Of a stretch of 64,000 bases of DNA, positions 33,371-42,571 are shown piece by piece. The stretch spans positions 44,051 through 108,050 of the forward strand of contig MEPP01000031.1 in the NCBI GenBank assembly GCA_001769855.1, read 5' to 3'. The notes below the pieces were generated by a model that searched no databases, was not told the DNA's origin, and worked only from the letters and a program-made list of their open reading frames with translations. This DNA comes from Bdellovibrionales bacterium GWA2_49_15 (GTDB lineage Bacteria > Bdellovibrionota > Bacteriovoracia > Bacteriovoracales > Bacteriovoracaceae). Positions within the stretch are counted from its first letter, which is position 1. Each line of letters starts with the position of its first letter. The position numbers were made by a program, and so were the translations under genes.

Positions 33371-33621
33371 AAAGTTAATTCTCGCCGACGAAATGCCACC
33401 AGCGCACCGAGATAATCGAGACGCCGCTGACGGGGCAGGAGACTGGAACGAAAAATTCCAGGGCCGGATATTCGCGGGGGTGGTGAGTACCTTTCGGCCT
33501 ATTCCTACTTATCGGGTTGCCCAGAGACGGCCTCTCAAAAGCTTATAAAAGCACTTAGAAGGAATTTCACCCAAGTTTTCGGAGAGCAGCTAGAATATAG
33601 GACAAGAGGGCCTGGCATGAC

Positions 33622-34566
33622 CTAGGCCATGATCCAGGTTGCCTCATGCTGATTGTGATAGAGATGAATAATTTCAGAGCCGGGAATAGCGAGAAACTTT
33701 TCCACCGTCTCATAATCGGTTTCTTTTTGAAACTTTATGGTGCAAACAAATTTTTTCACTCCCGTGGCACGCCATTTTTCCACCAAGTCAAACAGCCGGG
33801 CGGGATAGCAGATGATGTCGGAGAAAATGGCAAAAGGTTGAGGCACGCTTGAGGGCGATAAGCCAAAAGCACTCTCCTGGCGAAAATGGACATTGGAGAG
33901 CTTGGCAATCTTTTCATCTAAAGGCGCCTTATCAAAAGAGTAAACCTGGCAACCTACCTGACTCAAGACATAGCTCCAGCCGCCGGGACAGGCCCCCAGA
34001 TCAAAAACCGTTTTACCGGACAGCTCGCGCGCCAGATGCGGGCGATGAATGGAAAAAACTTCCCATAACTTCAGGTAGGCCCGCGAGGGCGGGGTCTTTT
34101 TGTCCTCCACAAATTCATGGTAACCAAATGGCACCTGGGAGTGAGGCTTCAGAGAATAAAAAAGTTCTTTCTCACTGAGCAAACCAAAAACTCCAAAGGC
34201 CTCATCAGGCAATGGGATAAAGGGTTCAAGGCGTTTTTTTTTGATCCTGGGCAGGCCCTCACAAATGAGCTCGCCCCGGCGGTGACAATGAAGAGAGGCG
34301 TGAACCCAGCGCTTCGCCATGCTTTTAAGTTTCTGCTGGGCCTTAGCAATGGAGGGAAATTCCACGACATGACAATCAGGCCAAAAATCCTGAGTCCAGA
34401 TCGGGCGGCGTCGGGCGGTCTCGAAGGCATCTTGGGCCACCAAAAAAAGCAGCTCGGACTTCAGAAGGACGGGAATGCCAATCAGCGCAAGCTCGCGTGC
34501 CAACTCATCGACAAAATCTTTTTTCGCCATGAGGACGCAAAAGGTATCGGGCAGGGTTGCGAGCAT
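33622..34566 (-). CDS. FtsJ/RlmM-like rRNA 2'-O-methyltransferase
   Basis: A 314-residue protein. The C-terminal half has the FtsJ-type SAM motif VFDLGACPGGWSYVLSQVG, a preceding SRAYLKLWE segment carrying the catalytic Lys, an Asp-containing strand (AIFSDIICYPA) and a late Lys (FVCTIKFQKE), matching the K-D-K-E set. The N-terminal about 130 residues resemble the THUMP-like/ferredoxin part of RlmM, which methylates C2498 of 23S rRNA in E. coli. The start may be ATG 34530. It lies 9 bp downstream of the U32 gene on the same strand. Confidence 0.8.
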   Translation of the reverse strand: MLATLPDTFCVLMAKKDFVDELARELALIGIPVLLKSELLFLVAQDAFETARRRPIWTQDFWPDCHVVEFPSIAKAQQKLKSMAKRWVHASLHCHRRGELICEGLPRIKKKRLEPFIPLPDEAFGVFGLLSEKELFYSLKPHSQVPFGYHEFVEDKKTPPSRAYLKLWEVFSIHRPHLARELSGKTVFDLGACPGGWSYVLSQVGCQVYSFDKAPLDEKIAKLSNVHFRQESAFGLSPSSVPQPFAIFSDIICYPARLFDLVEKWRATGVKKFVCTIKFQKETDYETVEKFLAIPGSEIIHLYHNQHEATWIMA

Positions 34567-34575
34567 AAAGTTCTG

Positions 34576-36765
34576 TTACTCCGAAAAGAAAAAATAAGTC
34601 ATGCAGTCTTCGATCACCGCCTGCCCCTTTCGCCCCCCTGACAGCATGGGAAGGCGTAAACTTTGCGAGCAGTTGGCAGGACATTCCCCCAAGGTGTGCC
34701 GATGCACGCATACACGGGAAACAAAGAGAGGCGGTTTAAAATCCGCTCCCACGCAGAAGATTCGCCCCAAGAGCGGCCCCTTTAATTGTCCGTCCCCTTC
34801 AATCCAGGAATAGGCGAACAGCAGGCGGGGCACGGTGGAAAAGTAAAAATAAACCGCGGCACTATTGGCGATATAACAAAAGAAATCCAGGAAGAAAAAA
34901 ATATTTGAAGATCGTTTCGCCAGGTCGCGACTGAGCGCCACCTGACCCAGATTATTCAAGCCAACTAAAAACTTTTGCTGCGGATGCGCCTCGATTAATT
35001 TTTGCAAAGCTTGATAATACTGACCCTCATCGATCACCACTGGCTTGAGTGGCATCACATAGAAATCTTCCAGCTTTGCCAGGTCATCCAGGCCGGAGGG
35101 AATTGCGGTTAAAAAAGGCAACGCGCCTTTGGGAGAAAGAGTTTGACGTGCAATCGGCATGGCGAGCTGCTCTGGCCAGGGATGGATGTTTTCGAGCAAG
35201 GGCAATTCCAGCGCCTGGGCCGAAACGGCTTGCCGCCGGGCCGCAAGATGCCGGGCCAGATCAAGATAGAAATCATTCTTGATGCTCTTTAACTTCGAGG
35301 GCGGAATAAAGATCGTCTCTCGCGCCTGGCCGCTTTCAGTCCCGAAATTAACGGTCTGTATTTGAAACGGGGACTCTCCTGACTGGAGAAAGAGATCGGA
35401 CAGAATCGTGCCGAAATCTTTTGGAACCCGCGCAGTATCAACCTGAACCGCATAAGTCTTGGCATGGCCCTCGCTCGTGAGGGTAAGCTCCGCACCCTTG
35501 AGCACCGCCCACATGACCACCGGTCGCACATGCGCGGGAAGACTGGTGGACTTGACCGCCTTTAAATCCAAATCCCGGGAAGAGATCAAGAAAAGTTCGG
35601 CACCAACCGGCGGGGGCATGGGACACTCGGCCTCGATGATCTGACCGGCGCGGGCGAAGTATCCCGGGGTGCGATTTCCACCGGCCGCCACAACTAAATT
35701 TTTTAAGGCAAAACGCACCGGCTCGGGTGGTACGGTTTTTTTAAAATACATCAGCCCGTCATGGGCGGAGACGGCATGCTCAAGCGTGAGCGAAAAACCA
35801 TCCCGCCAGGATTCGCGCACCTTGCCCAAGGGAATTCCCCGGTGAGCGGCGTACTCATTACTAAGCAGATTATCCCCTTGGGTATTGGAAAAAAATGCCT
35901 TGGTGATTCCACGGGAAAAGGTCAGAGAAATATTTTTTTCCAGCGCGGCCATTTCTTTTTCAGGAAGAGGCGCTCCATTGTCGAGAACCCGTCGATAGAG
36001 TGAAACCACCGCCTGCACATACTCAGGTGGCTTCATGCGCCCTTCGATTTTCAAGGAATCAATGCCTAAGGCGGCCAGCTTGAGAACCTCGCTGGAGAGG
36101 GCCAGATCATTGCACGAAAAATAGTGTCCGGTCTTCCCCGCCCTCTGATAAGTACTGCGGCACATCTGCGCGCACTCTCCTCGATTGGCGGAGCGACCAA
36201 GCTGGGTGCCTGAGATTAAGCACATTCCCGAGACGCTGTAGCAAAGGGCGCCATGAATAAAAGTTTCCAGCTCAATATTAGGATTTTCTTTTCTTAAACG
36301 GGTGATCTCGGCCAACGTCAGCTCCCTTGGAAGGACGACGCGCCTGACTCCGAGACTGGCAAGATGCTGAAGTCCAAGAGTGTCCTGGACCGCCATCTGA
36401 GTGGAGGCATGAATCGGCAGCTCAGGAAAATAGCGCCTCAACATTTCTAAAAGACCCAGGTCCTGGATGATCACTCCATCCACCCCAATGCCGCTGAGAT
36501 CAAAGAGCATCTCCGCCAATCCCTGTCGCTCGTTTTCTTTGATCACGGTATTGGCGGTTACTAAAATTCGCTTTCCATTATCTGTGGCCAAACGGCGCAA
36601 AACACGCAGCTCATCTAAGGAAAAATTGCGGGCCGCCTTGCGGGCGGAAAAATCAGCTAGCCCCAGATACACGGCATCGGCACCCGCCTTAAAAGCGTAG
36701 TAGGCGGCTTCAAAGCTACCGGCGGGGGCCAGAAGTTCAGGTTTTTTAAGGGTGGTAGAAATCAT
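34576..36765 (-). CDS. U32 peptidase-family protein (RlhA-like 23S rRNA hydroxylation)
   Basis: The start is placed at ATG 36765, where family similarity begins (KPELLAPAGSFEAAYYAFKAGADAVYLG); ATG 36795 is possible. The 729-residue protein has the U32 TIM-barrel features GVDGVIIQDLGLLEMLRRYFPELPIH and FIHGALCYSVSGMC, and the iron-sulfur-type Cys set around RGECAQMCR, with another Cys cluster near the C-terminus (CVHRHTLGECPANC). Size and C-terminal extension fit RlhA-type proteins that hydroxylate C2501 of 23S rRNA, rather than short TrhP. Linked to the RlmM-like gene. Confidence 0.85.
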   Translation of the reverse strand: MISTTLKKPELLAPAGSFEAAYYAFKAGADAVYLGLADFSARKAARNFSLDELRVLRRLATDNGKRILVTANTVIKENERQGLAEMLFDLSGIGVDGVIIQDLGLLEMLRRYFPELPIHASTQMAVQDTLGLQHLASLGVRRVVLPRELTLAEITRLRKENPNIELETFIHGALCYSVSGMCLISGTQLGRSANRGECAQMCRSTYQRAGKTGHYFSCNDLALSSEVLKLAALGIDSLKIEGRMKPPEYVQAVVSLYRRVLDNGAPLPEKEMAALEKNISLTFSRGITKAFFSNTQGDNLLSNEYAAHRGIPLGKVRESWRDGFSLTLEHAVSAHDGLMYFKKTVPPEPVRFALKNLVVAAGGNRTPGYFARAGQIIEAECPMPPPVGAELFLISSRDLDLKAVKSTSLPAHVRPVVMWAVLKGAELTLTSEGHAKTYAVQVDTARVPKDFGTILSDLFLQSGESPFQIQTVNFGTESGQARETIFIPPSKLKSIKNDFYLDLARHLAARRQAVSAQALELPLLENIHPWPEQLAMPIARQTLSPKGALPFLTAIPSGLDDLAKLEDFYVMPLKPVVIDEGQYYQALQKLIEAHPQQKFLVGLNNLGQVALSRDLAKRSSNIFFFLDFFCYIANSAAVYFYFSTVPRLLFAYSWIEGDGQLKGPLLGRIFCVGADFKPPLFVSRVCVHRHTLGECPANCSQSLRLPMLSGGRKGQAVIEDCMTYFFFSE

Positions 36766-36816
36766 TAACGGGGTATATACGCTTGGATGGTCCAACGCGT
36801 CAAGCCCTGTGAAAAA

Positions 36817-37929
36817 CTATAGTTCCTCGCGCTTGATGGCATGAGTGACATTGGGTGGAATCCAGTACTTCGTAATACCACCTGCCGTACGTACAGCGGT
36901 GGAGTCGGGAGCAGAATCGAAAATGAGCGTTCCCAGATTGAGGCCAAGGCCGACGGACATGGAGCGCCGTTGGATGTTGTCCGTTTTGTCATCGGGCGTG
37001 AGATCGGGCTCATAGCCGCGGGTATAGTAGCCAAAATCCAAAGTCAGGTAGCGGGTAAAAATATTCTCCCGCATTACAGGCACTCCTGCCGCCTTCAAAC
37101 TTAAAAATACTTTTTGCCCACTATAGTCACTGGTCACATCAAACTTGGTCTTACTACTTGCCGCGCGATACTCGCGGCTTGGCCACCACTGCCAACGAAT
37201 TCCGATAAATTCATCCAACGCTGGATAGGTATCCAGTATCCAGGCGGAAAAAACGCCAAGATAATCCATAAAGAGGTCCTCCGTGGAAAAACGATACTTG
37301 CTAAAACCATCGCCCACTTCCAAGGCAAGCCCCACAAAGGCCCCGGTATACAGACCAATCTTGTTGGCGGTTTTGATGTCATGGCCCGCCTGTATCGCCA
37401 GCCAGGTGGTCATTCGCGTTTCAATATAATGGCTGGTCATATGGCCCATTTTGTCTGCGCCACCAGAATAAGAATTTGGACTATACCAGCCCTCATTTCC
37501 GAATCCCATATGGGCACCACCTTTTCCCCAATCCCAGGCGGTGGAGCCAAAGCCCAGCAGAATGGCGGGAACGGCAATCATCCATCCAGTCGTCCAATTA
37601 TCTCTCTGGTGTTTAGTCAGGCCAAAGGCGGAATAATAATGATCCGGATACAATGGGGTATTGTCGTGGGAGATCAGCGCAACATAGATATCTTTTTTGA
37701 GCTTTTCCTCGAGTTCAGGAGTCAGCGACTTTGAGACATGGGCACGGAATGGATTTGATTCTATTTCACGGGCCACCAGGCGGTGGCGATTTAAGGTTGC
37801 ATGAACCTCGCCGATTGAAACCTCCGCCTTGTAATGAATCCAAAAATCATTGGGAGTTGGGGCGGTATCGGCAGCATAAATGCCGAAGGAGAGGAGCCAG
37901 AAAATGATAATCATAAATTGTTTCTTCAA
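36817..37929 (-). CDS. Exported YfiM/DUF2279-like protein
   Basis: A 370-residue protein with a signal sequence (MIIIFWLLSFGIYA) and a GGADKMGHMTSHYIETRMTTW segment typical of the DUF2279/YfiM family, with membrane-embedded-looking helices around it (WMIAVPAILLGFGSTAWDWGKGG). The C-terminal part has strands (TLDFGYYTRGYEP, SVGLGLNLGTLIF), so an outer-membrane location is possible. The start may be TTG 37929, overlapping the PAP2 stop, or ATG 37914. The coupling with a PAP2 phosphatase suggests a lipid or cell-wall function, not established. Confidence 0.75.
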   Translation of the reverse strand: MKKQFMIIIFWLLSFGIYAADTAPTPNDFWIHYKAEVSIGEVHATLNRHRLVAREIESNPFRAHVSKSLTPELEEKLKKDIYVALISHDNTPLYPDHYYSAFGLTKHQRDNWTTGWMIAVPAILLGFGSTAWDWGKGGAHMGFGNEGWYSPNSYSGGADKMGHMTSHYIETRMTTWLAIQAGHDIKTANKIGLYTGAFVGLALEVGDGFSKYRFSTEDLFMDYLGVFSAWILDTYPALDEFIGIRWQWWPSREYRAASSKTKFDVTSDYSGQKVFLSLKAAGVPVMRENIFTRYLTLDFGYYTRGYEPDLTPDDKTDNIQRRSMSVGLGLNLGTLIFDSAPDSTAVRTAGGITKYWIPPNVTHAIKREEL

Positions 37930-38777
37930 AAAGCTAACGAGGCCTGCAAACCTGGTGCTTTGTTTTGTCTTATGTAATTCAAGGTGAATTCGTGATTAAA
38001 AATCCAATTATAGATGGGATGGTTCTGATCGTAATTTGAAGCGTACCTGACACCTTCGGAAGCCAAGAGCGCGATAAACCCGGAGGCAATCACATCCGAG
38101 GCATAGTGCTTTTCAGAATGGACTCTTTCAAAGGCAGTTGCGGTTGCTAAGGCCATGGGCACCAGGGCATATTGGGGGCCATAAAACTGGAGACTCTTAA
38201 ACCCAAAGACCATGTAACCAATGACATGCCCGGAGGGAAAGGAGGACTGTCCTCGAAAGGCCGTCTCAACAAAAGATAAATCTTTTTTATCCGGCCGCTG
38301 ATGCACGGGAACAATGGAAATTACCGCAGATTCGGCCAGGGCCAGGGTTAAGGCCGCCAAATGCTCCTGCGAAAATCTGACCATCTTGGCGTCTTGCTTG
38401 CTTCTCCCCCAGTAATAAAATGTTATCGGCAAAACAGGAGTGTTAAAAAAGATACTGCTGTCGCTGACAAATCTGAAAAATTTTTCGTTCTTATGCTTTC
38501 GCACCGCCTTTTCTGAAATCCGATCATCGTTGTAAATAAAATACGCCGATGCGCCGACGGCCATGGCCGCAAAGACCAAGTTTTGGGTACTGGAAAATTG
38601 GAGATAGCTACCTTGATAGGCCCACTTCATTGACTGTAAAAAATCGTCTTTCGCATCAAACTTAAGTTTGCCTAAATCCTCTTTTTTTTCCGGCAAATCT
38701 TCAGCGCCTACCGAGATCTTCAAAAGAAGAACAAAGCATAGGATGAATTTCTGAGATAAATTCTTAGAACACCACAC
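37926..38777 (-). CDS. PAP2-family phosphatase
   Basis: A 283-residue protein with an N-terminal signal-like segment (FILCFVLLLKISVGA) and PAP2 motifs in order: HQRPDKKD (motif C1 region, K/R-P), SSFPSGHV (C2), and ERVHSEKHYASDVIA (C3, R...H...D). These form the vanadium-haloperoxidase-like active site that removes phosphate from lipid or prenyl phosphates. Several membrane helices are predicted. GTG 38777 is the likely start but has a poor ribosome binding site. Overlaps the YfiM-like gene by 4 nt. Confidence 0.88.
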   Translation of the reverse strand: MWCSKNLSQKFILCFVLLLKISVGAEDLPEKKEDLGKLKFDAKDDFLQSMKWAYQGSYLQFSSTQNLVFAAMAVGASAYFIYNDDRISEKAVRKHKNEKFFRFVSDSSIFFNTPVLPITFYYWGRSKQDAKMVRFSQEHLAALTLALAESAVISIVPVHQRPDKKDLSFVETAFRGQSSFPSGHVIGYMVFGFKSLQFYGPQYALVPMALATATAFERVHSEKHYASDVIASGFIALLASEGVRYASNYDQNHPIYNWIFNHEFTLNYIRQNKAPGLQASLAF

Positions 38778-38840
38778 CGAAATGGCCCCATATTTGAAGG
38801 GCCAAGCGTAGCAAAGGGAATATCTCGGGTCTAGAAAAAA

Positions 38841-40280
38841 CTAAAAGGAACAGCTCATGGAAATAGGCAAATGATCTGAAATTAATTCCTGATACACGGT
38901 GAAGGTTCCTTTTTGATATGAGTCCAAAACTTTGGTTTGAAAACCAATGCTCAAGAAATCCACTTTACCACTGCTATAGCGTGGAATGGCCTTTCCCTTC
39001 TCAAGCTTCATTTCAGTCCGAAGACTTTGTTTGAATTTTTCAAGGTCCAGAGATTTAATAAGCTCATCACCGGCCCTGAATTGGTCGCGGTCGGTAAAGT
39101 TAAAAACATCGGCATTTGCGGTGTTGCACCCTTTCAAACTTCCACTTTTTGAAAAGACGAAATGATCAAAGGCATTGCTTAATTGTTCTTTTCCGACAGT
39201 TGAAAGTTTATTGACGTAGGGGGCGGCACCTTTAAAATTTTCCAGCACTCCTTTCTCATCCATCCAGGCCCTTCTGAAGGCGGCCTCTTTTGGAGTTTTT
39301 GCCTCCTCTTCTCTAGGCGCCATCAGGTTAAAATCGCCATAGAGGAGAACATCTTTCTGTCTGGAGTTCGCCACCAGTCGGCCAAGAAAATTGCTGACAC
39401 TTTTCACCTCGGAAAAACGCGAGCTGGTTTCATATTTTTCTTCCACCTGACTTTTGACCTTGGGATTGTACACGAAACCGGTATGCGCCTCAAACTCATA
39501 GACCTTCAGCATGGGATTGTAGAGGGCCTCATTGAGCATACTTTTCTTGCCGTCACCAATGTACGGATAGCGATAGCGGAAATGCACGGCGGCCATAGTG
39601 AAAGTCGACTTGCCGCTCGTGAAGGAAGCCAAGAAAGGTTTTCTTGCCACATCGGCCTTAAATTCTTTGGCCGGGACAGCACAGGCCAAAGATTTGCAGT
39701 ATTCAGTATGGACAGGAGCAACCACATTGCGTCGGTAAAAAAAGCCCGATAACTCGTTATTTAAAGTATCGGCGGGATTAATGCCGAAGAGATCCGGAGC
39801 CAAAATTAAGGACCAGGAAGAATCTTTGGCCTGGAGCTGCCGAAGCACCTGCAAATAAGCTGGGACTCGAAACGCCAATCCGTTGATCGGATTTTTGGCC
39901 AGGGCCATGTTATAGACCATATCTTCCTTGGCAAAATGTTTCAGCTCGATTGCGGCAACGAGATCAAACTGCCCAATGACCTCCGCCAAGATGCGGTGGT
40001 CTTTCAGCGCGGTTAATTTATTTCCCTTGATATCTTGTTCCATCCCAAGATTGTAAACATTAAAGCCGGCGATTTTAAGCTCACGACGTTTGTCGACGTT
40101 TTCTTGGATGCCACAGCCTTTTTCCTCACAGTACTGCAAGTAGCTTCCCTTGCACTCGACACTTAACTTTAACTGCTTGGCGAGGTGCAGTTTTGTAAAT
40201 TCACAAACAGGCGTTTCTGACGAGGCCTGAAGGGCGAATACAGGGGCCATGACCATGAGGAGCGCAAGTATTTTTTTCAT
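38841..40280 (-). CDS. Secreted endonuclease/exonuclease/phosphatase-family protein
   Basis: A 479-residue protein with a signal peptide (ILALLMVMAPVFALQAS) and an N-terminal Cys-containing module (CEFTK, CKGSYLQYCEEKGCG). The EEP-fold catalytic landmarks follow: LKIAGFNVYNLG, AAIELKH, VHFRYRYPYIGD, LLYGDFNLMAP and a terminal SDHLPISMSCSF. These match the DNase I-like metal-dependent phosphodiesterase fold with Asn, Glu, His, Asp-x-Asn and Ser-Asp-His. Substrate (DNA, RNA or phospholipid) cannot be told. A secreted nuclease would suit a predator or scavenger of nucleic acids. Confidence 0.87.
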   Translation of the reverse strand: MKKILALLMVMAPVFALQASSETPVCEFTKLHLAKQLKLSVECKGSYLQYCEEKGCGIQENVDKRRELKIAGFNVYNLGMEQDIKGNKLTALKDHRILAEVIGQFDLVAAIELKHFAKEDMVYNMALAKNPINGLAFRVPAYLQVLRQLQAKDSSWSLILAPDLFGINPADTLNNELSGFFYRRNVVAPVHTEYCKSLACAVPAKEFKADVARKPFLASFTSGKSTFTMAAVHFRYRYPYIGDGKKSMLNEALYNPMLKVYEFEAHTGFVYNPKVKSQVEEKYETSSRFSEVKSVSNFLGRLVANSRQKDVLLYGDFNLMAPREEEAKTPKEAAFRRAWMDEKGVLENFKGAAPYVNKLSTVGKEQLSNAFDHFVFSKSGSLKGCNTANADVFNFTDRDQFRAGDELIKSLDLEKFKQSLRTEMKLEKGKAIPRYSSGKVDFLSIGFQTKVLDSYQKGTFTVYQELISDHLPISMSCSF

Positions 40281-40348
40281 AGGGCGCTAAGCTATCTCGA
40301 AGTGGAAAAAGCACCTACTTTTATATCCCACCATGCATTTTTTACATA

Positions 40349-40377
40349 TTGCCGCCCCTTATGGGAGACGTTATAAA
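40349..40377 (+). promoter_or_regulatory. Sigma-70-type promoter
   Basis: TTGCCG (40349-40354), a 17-bp spacer and TATAAA (40372-40377). The start point would be near 40384, 21 nt before ATG 40405 of the following gene. Pattern match only. Confidence 0.45.
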
Positions 40378-40404
40378 TCGTCGTAATTTTTATCGGAGCT
40401 TGCT

Positions 40405-41085
40405 ATGAAAAATATCTTCCCCACACTTCTCGTTTCTCTTTCGATTTTAGTGGCATCTCTCGGGAGCGTCTCCCTCGCCAGTGAAACCGTACACAACGTG
40501 CGACGCCAGCTGAATGAGGGAACAATCAATCCTGATAACACCTGCGTCGATGAATATATTGATGAGGCCAATAAGCAAATCTGGAAAACCGGACTCACAC
40601 CTCCGATCGGGGCCGCGGGAACCTTCGCCCTGGGATTTGGTGGTGCCATGGGCGGTGGCCTTGTCGCTCAGCTTGTCGGCACAGTGGGCTGGGAGGCCTT
40701 GGGCTTCATGGGGGTCGGTGGATTTATCGGACTGTGCGCGGGAACAGCAACCCTCGCCACTCTGGAAACCGTCGCCATTACCAAGCTGGTTCAAACGAAC
40801 TTTCTTATTAAAGTCATTGCCGAATCCAGAGGCGGCCCCCAAACCATAGGAAAGAATTTTTCAAAATTTCTTGCCAAATATGACCGCAAGTATCCTCAAG
40901 ATAAAATCTTCTCCAAGGCCGACCAGGCCGCAGCCATTTTGAATGCCGCAGATACTGAGTTAAAACTCTGTGATGGTTCTTTGGTGCAAAAGAAAGGTGG
41001 TTTGTTTCGAAACAAGCACCGCAAGCTTGCCAAAAAGAATGAGATTTTTGACTATCTCAGAGCGAGAATTAACACCTCCATTTAG
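40405..41085 (+). CDS. Exported protein with glycine-zipper membrane segment
   Basis: A 226-residue protein with a signal peptide (LLVSLSILVASLGSVSLA-SET). In the middle are two adjacent Gly/Ala-rich hydrophobic stretches (GAAGTFALGFGGAMGGGL and LGFMGVGGFIGLCAGTATLA) that could form a helical hairpin of the glycine-zipper type. The C-terminal third is basic (KKGGLFRNKHRKLAKK). No family recognised. Monocistronic, with a plausible promoter just upstream and ribosome binding site CGGAG. An envelope location is expected. Confidence 0.78.
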   Translation: MKNIFPTLLVSLSILVASLGSVSLASETVHNVRRQLNEGTINPDNTCVDEYIDEANKQIWKTGLTPPIGAAGTFALGFGGAMGGGLVAQLVGTVGWEALGFMGVGGFIGLCAGTATLATLETVAITKLVQTNFLIKVIAESRGGPQTIGKNFSKFLAKYDRKYPQDKIFSKADQAAAILNAADTELKLCDGSLVQKKGGLFRNKHRKLAKKNEIFDYLRARINTSI

Positions 41086-41205
41086 ACTTAATATCACCAC
41101 TCTCTATCGTCCACCTTTTGTCTATAGATGATCAATTGACCGTCGTCCTTAACTCATTCACTCTTGACCATGGGCGAGTTTAAATGATTCGCGAGGAGGC
41201 AGACT

Positions 41206-41649
41206 ATGTACAGCACGTTAAGTGAAGTCTTAGCAGAAAAGGGCGCGACCGTTTATAGCGTTCAATCCGATGCCACGGTTCAAGATGCCGTCATGGCCAT
41301 GAAGGCCTATAATGTCGGCGCGATGATCGTGATGGAGGGAAACACTCCTATTGGTGTATTTACTGAGCGCGACCTCTTAGTTCGAGTGATTGCAGCAGGC
41401 CTTGACCCGAATGAGGTGCAGGTTACCAATGCGATGACTCGAAATTTCTTTGCGGTCAAACCCTCATTAAGCGTGCGTGAGGCCATGGCGATCGTCACCG
41501 AGAAACGCTGCCGCCATCTTCCCGTCTTTGAAAACGGCATTTTGCTCGGGATGGTTTCCAGCGGAGACTTAACCAAGTGGGTGGCCGACGATAGCCAGAT
41601 TGAAATCCAACACTTGGTCAACTACATCACGGGAAAGTACCCGAATTGA
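41206..41649 (+). CDS. CBS-domain protein
   Basis: A 147-residue protein composed of two CBS motifs (about residues 10-65 and 75-135), with the repeated signatures VQDAVMAMKAYNVGAMIVMEGNTPIGVFTERDL and VREAMAIVTEKRCRHLPVFENGILLGMVSSGDL read in parts. Such stand-alone pairs bind adenosine nucleotides and sense energy state or regulate partners. Excellent ribosome binding site (GAGGAGG). Cytoplasmic. No neighbouring partner is evident. Confidence 0.93.
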   Translation: MYSTLSEVLAEKGATVYSVQSDATVQDAVMAMKAYNVGAMIVMEGNTPIGVFTERDLLVRVIAAGLDPNEVQVTNAMTRNFFAVKPSLSVREAMAIVTEKRCRHLPVFENGILLGMVSSGDLTKWVADDSQIEIQHLVNYITGKYPN

Positions 41650-41695
41650 GCAAAAATTTCATACGTGGTCACGGATAGATTGCTTCGTGCTATAG

Positions 41696-41718
41696 CCAAG
41701 GTTTCCTGCAAACCTTGG
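41696..41718 (+). repeat. Stem-loop immediately before a start codon
   Basis: CCAAGGTTT (41696-41704) and AAACCTTGG (41710-41718) pair perfectly around CCTGC. The hairpin ends 8 nt before ATG 41727, the spot where a ribosome binding site should be, and no Shine-Dalgarno is otherwise visible. It may control translation or mark the end of the CBS transcript. Confidence 0.7.
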
Positions 41719-41726
41719 GTTCATTT

Positions 41727-42110
41727 ATGAAAAAAATTATCGCTATGTTTTCTATACTGATCACCTTTTCCGCTTACGCTGATATTGGTGCCGAGCAGGC
41801 GATGAGTATCACCGCCCGGGAGGCCTTCGTCCTTTTAGTGGATCACTTTCAGTTGCAGTCTCCTGACCAGCTCAACAACAGCATTTCCGTCGCCAGCGAT
41901 GAGGCCCTTGGTAATATTGACGACCAAGAGTTCAAAAAAATTCTACAAAAGTATCCACGCCAGACGGCTTACTATATTAACGTGCAGATGGATGATTGCG
42001 TCGTTCAATCAATGCTTTACATTATTGATAAGGCCTCCGGACAAGTTCGCGCCACCATTATGATAGGCGACGAAATTTCCGTAGATGAAAAGGCGTCCAA
42101 AACACTTTAA
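41727..42110 (+). CDS. Exported small protein of unknown function
   Basis: ATG 41727 gives a signal peptide (IIAMFSILITFSAYA); an in-frame start at 41715 would add four residues. The 127-residue product has a helical N-terminal part and a C-terminal segment (YYINVQMDDCVVQSMLYIIDKASGQVRATIMIGDEI) that reads like the alpha-beta core of small periplasmic proteins. No family recognised. A stem-loop occupies the expected ribosome binding site. Confidence 0.72.
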   Translation: MKKIIAMFSILITFSAYADIGAEQAMSITAREAFVLLVDHFQLQSPDQLNNSISVASDEALGNIDDQEFKKILQKYPRQTAYYINVQMDDCVVQSMLYIIDKASGQVRATIMIGDEISVDEKASKTL

Positions 42111-42160
42111 AATCTATTGAGGGGTAATTTTGCCCTGACCAAAACAGTTGAGTATTCTGC

Positions 42161-42571
42161 TTGAATCTCTGCGCTCGTATTGTGACCTTCTTCCTCCTGA
42201 TCTCGTCCAACTTGGCAACCCCCAAAGGGAGTGAGGATTTTCACATTCAATATCAACGCCGCCTCTCTCCCGCGCTCGGAGTTGCGGTCACTGAGCTGAC
42301 TTGCTCGACTCAATTAAGCTGCACCCTTGTGGAAGATCAGGGCGGTGAGAAAAAACAGGCCCACTTCTCCCTCACCGTCGAGGAAAAAAAAGAAATTCTC
42401 AAACTTTTAAGTGAGCTGCAAAGATATGAGCAGGGCCGTGACGATACCTTTCGTCTTTCGTGGAAATTTGGCAACAAGGTTGTCGCCCACACAGTCAACA
42501 TGCAGAATCAGAAACCCGTTGGTACGGCAGCCAAGCTCATCAGCATGCTTGAGGTTCACTTTCGAAAATGA
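42161..42571 (+). CDS. Exported small protein of unknown function
   Basis: The frame begins at TTG 42161 or GTG 42182; both have poor ribosome binding sites. It encodes about 130 residues with a signal-like start (IVTFFLLISSNLATP) and a mixed alpha/beta body with two Cys (LTCSTQLSCTLV) that could form a disulfide. The 3' end overlaps the metalloprotease gene by 4 nt, so the two are probably translated together. No family recognised. Confidence 0.65.
   Translation: MNLCARIVTFFLLISSNLATPKGSEDFHIQYQRRLSPALGVAVTELTCSTQLSCTLVEDQGGEKKQAHFSLTVEEKKEILKLLSELQRYEQGRDDTFRLSWKFGNKVVAHTVNMQNQKPVGTAAKLISMLEVHFRK

Noticed and set aside
33351..33548. 65-residue frame overlapping the end of the HNH gene
   Set aside because: No independent start signals; it overlaps coding sequence and shows no family features.
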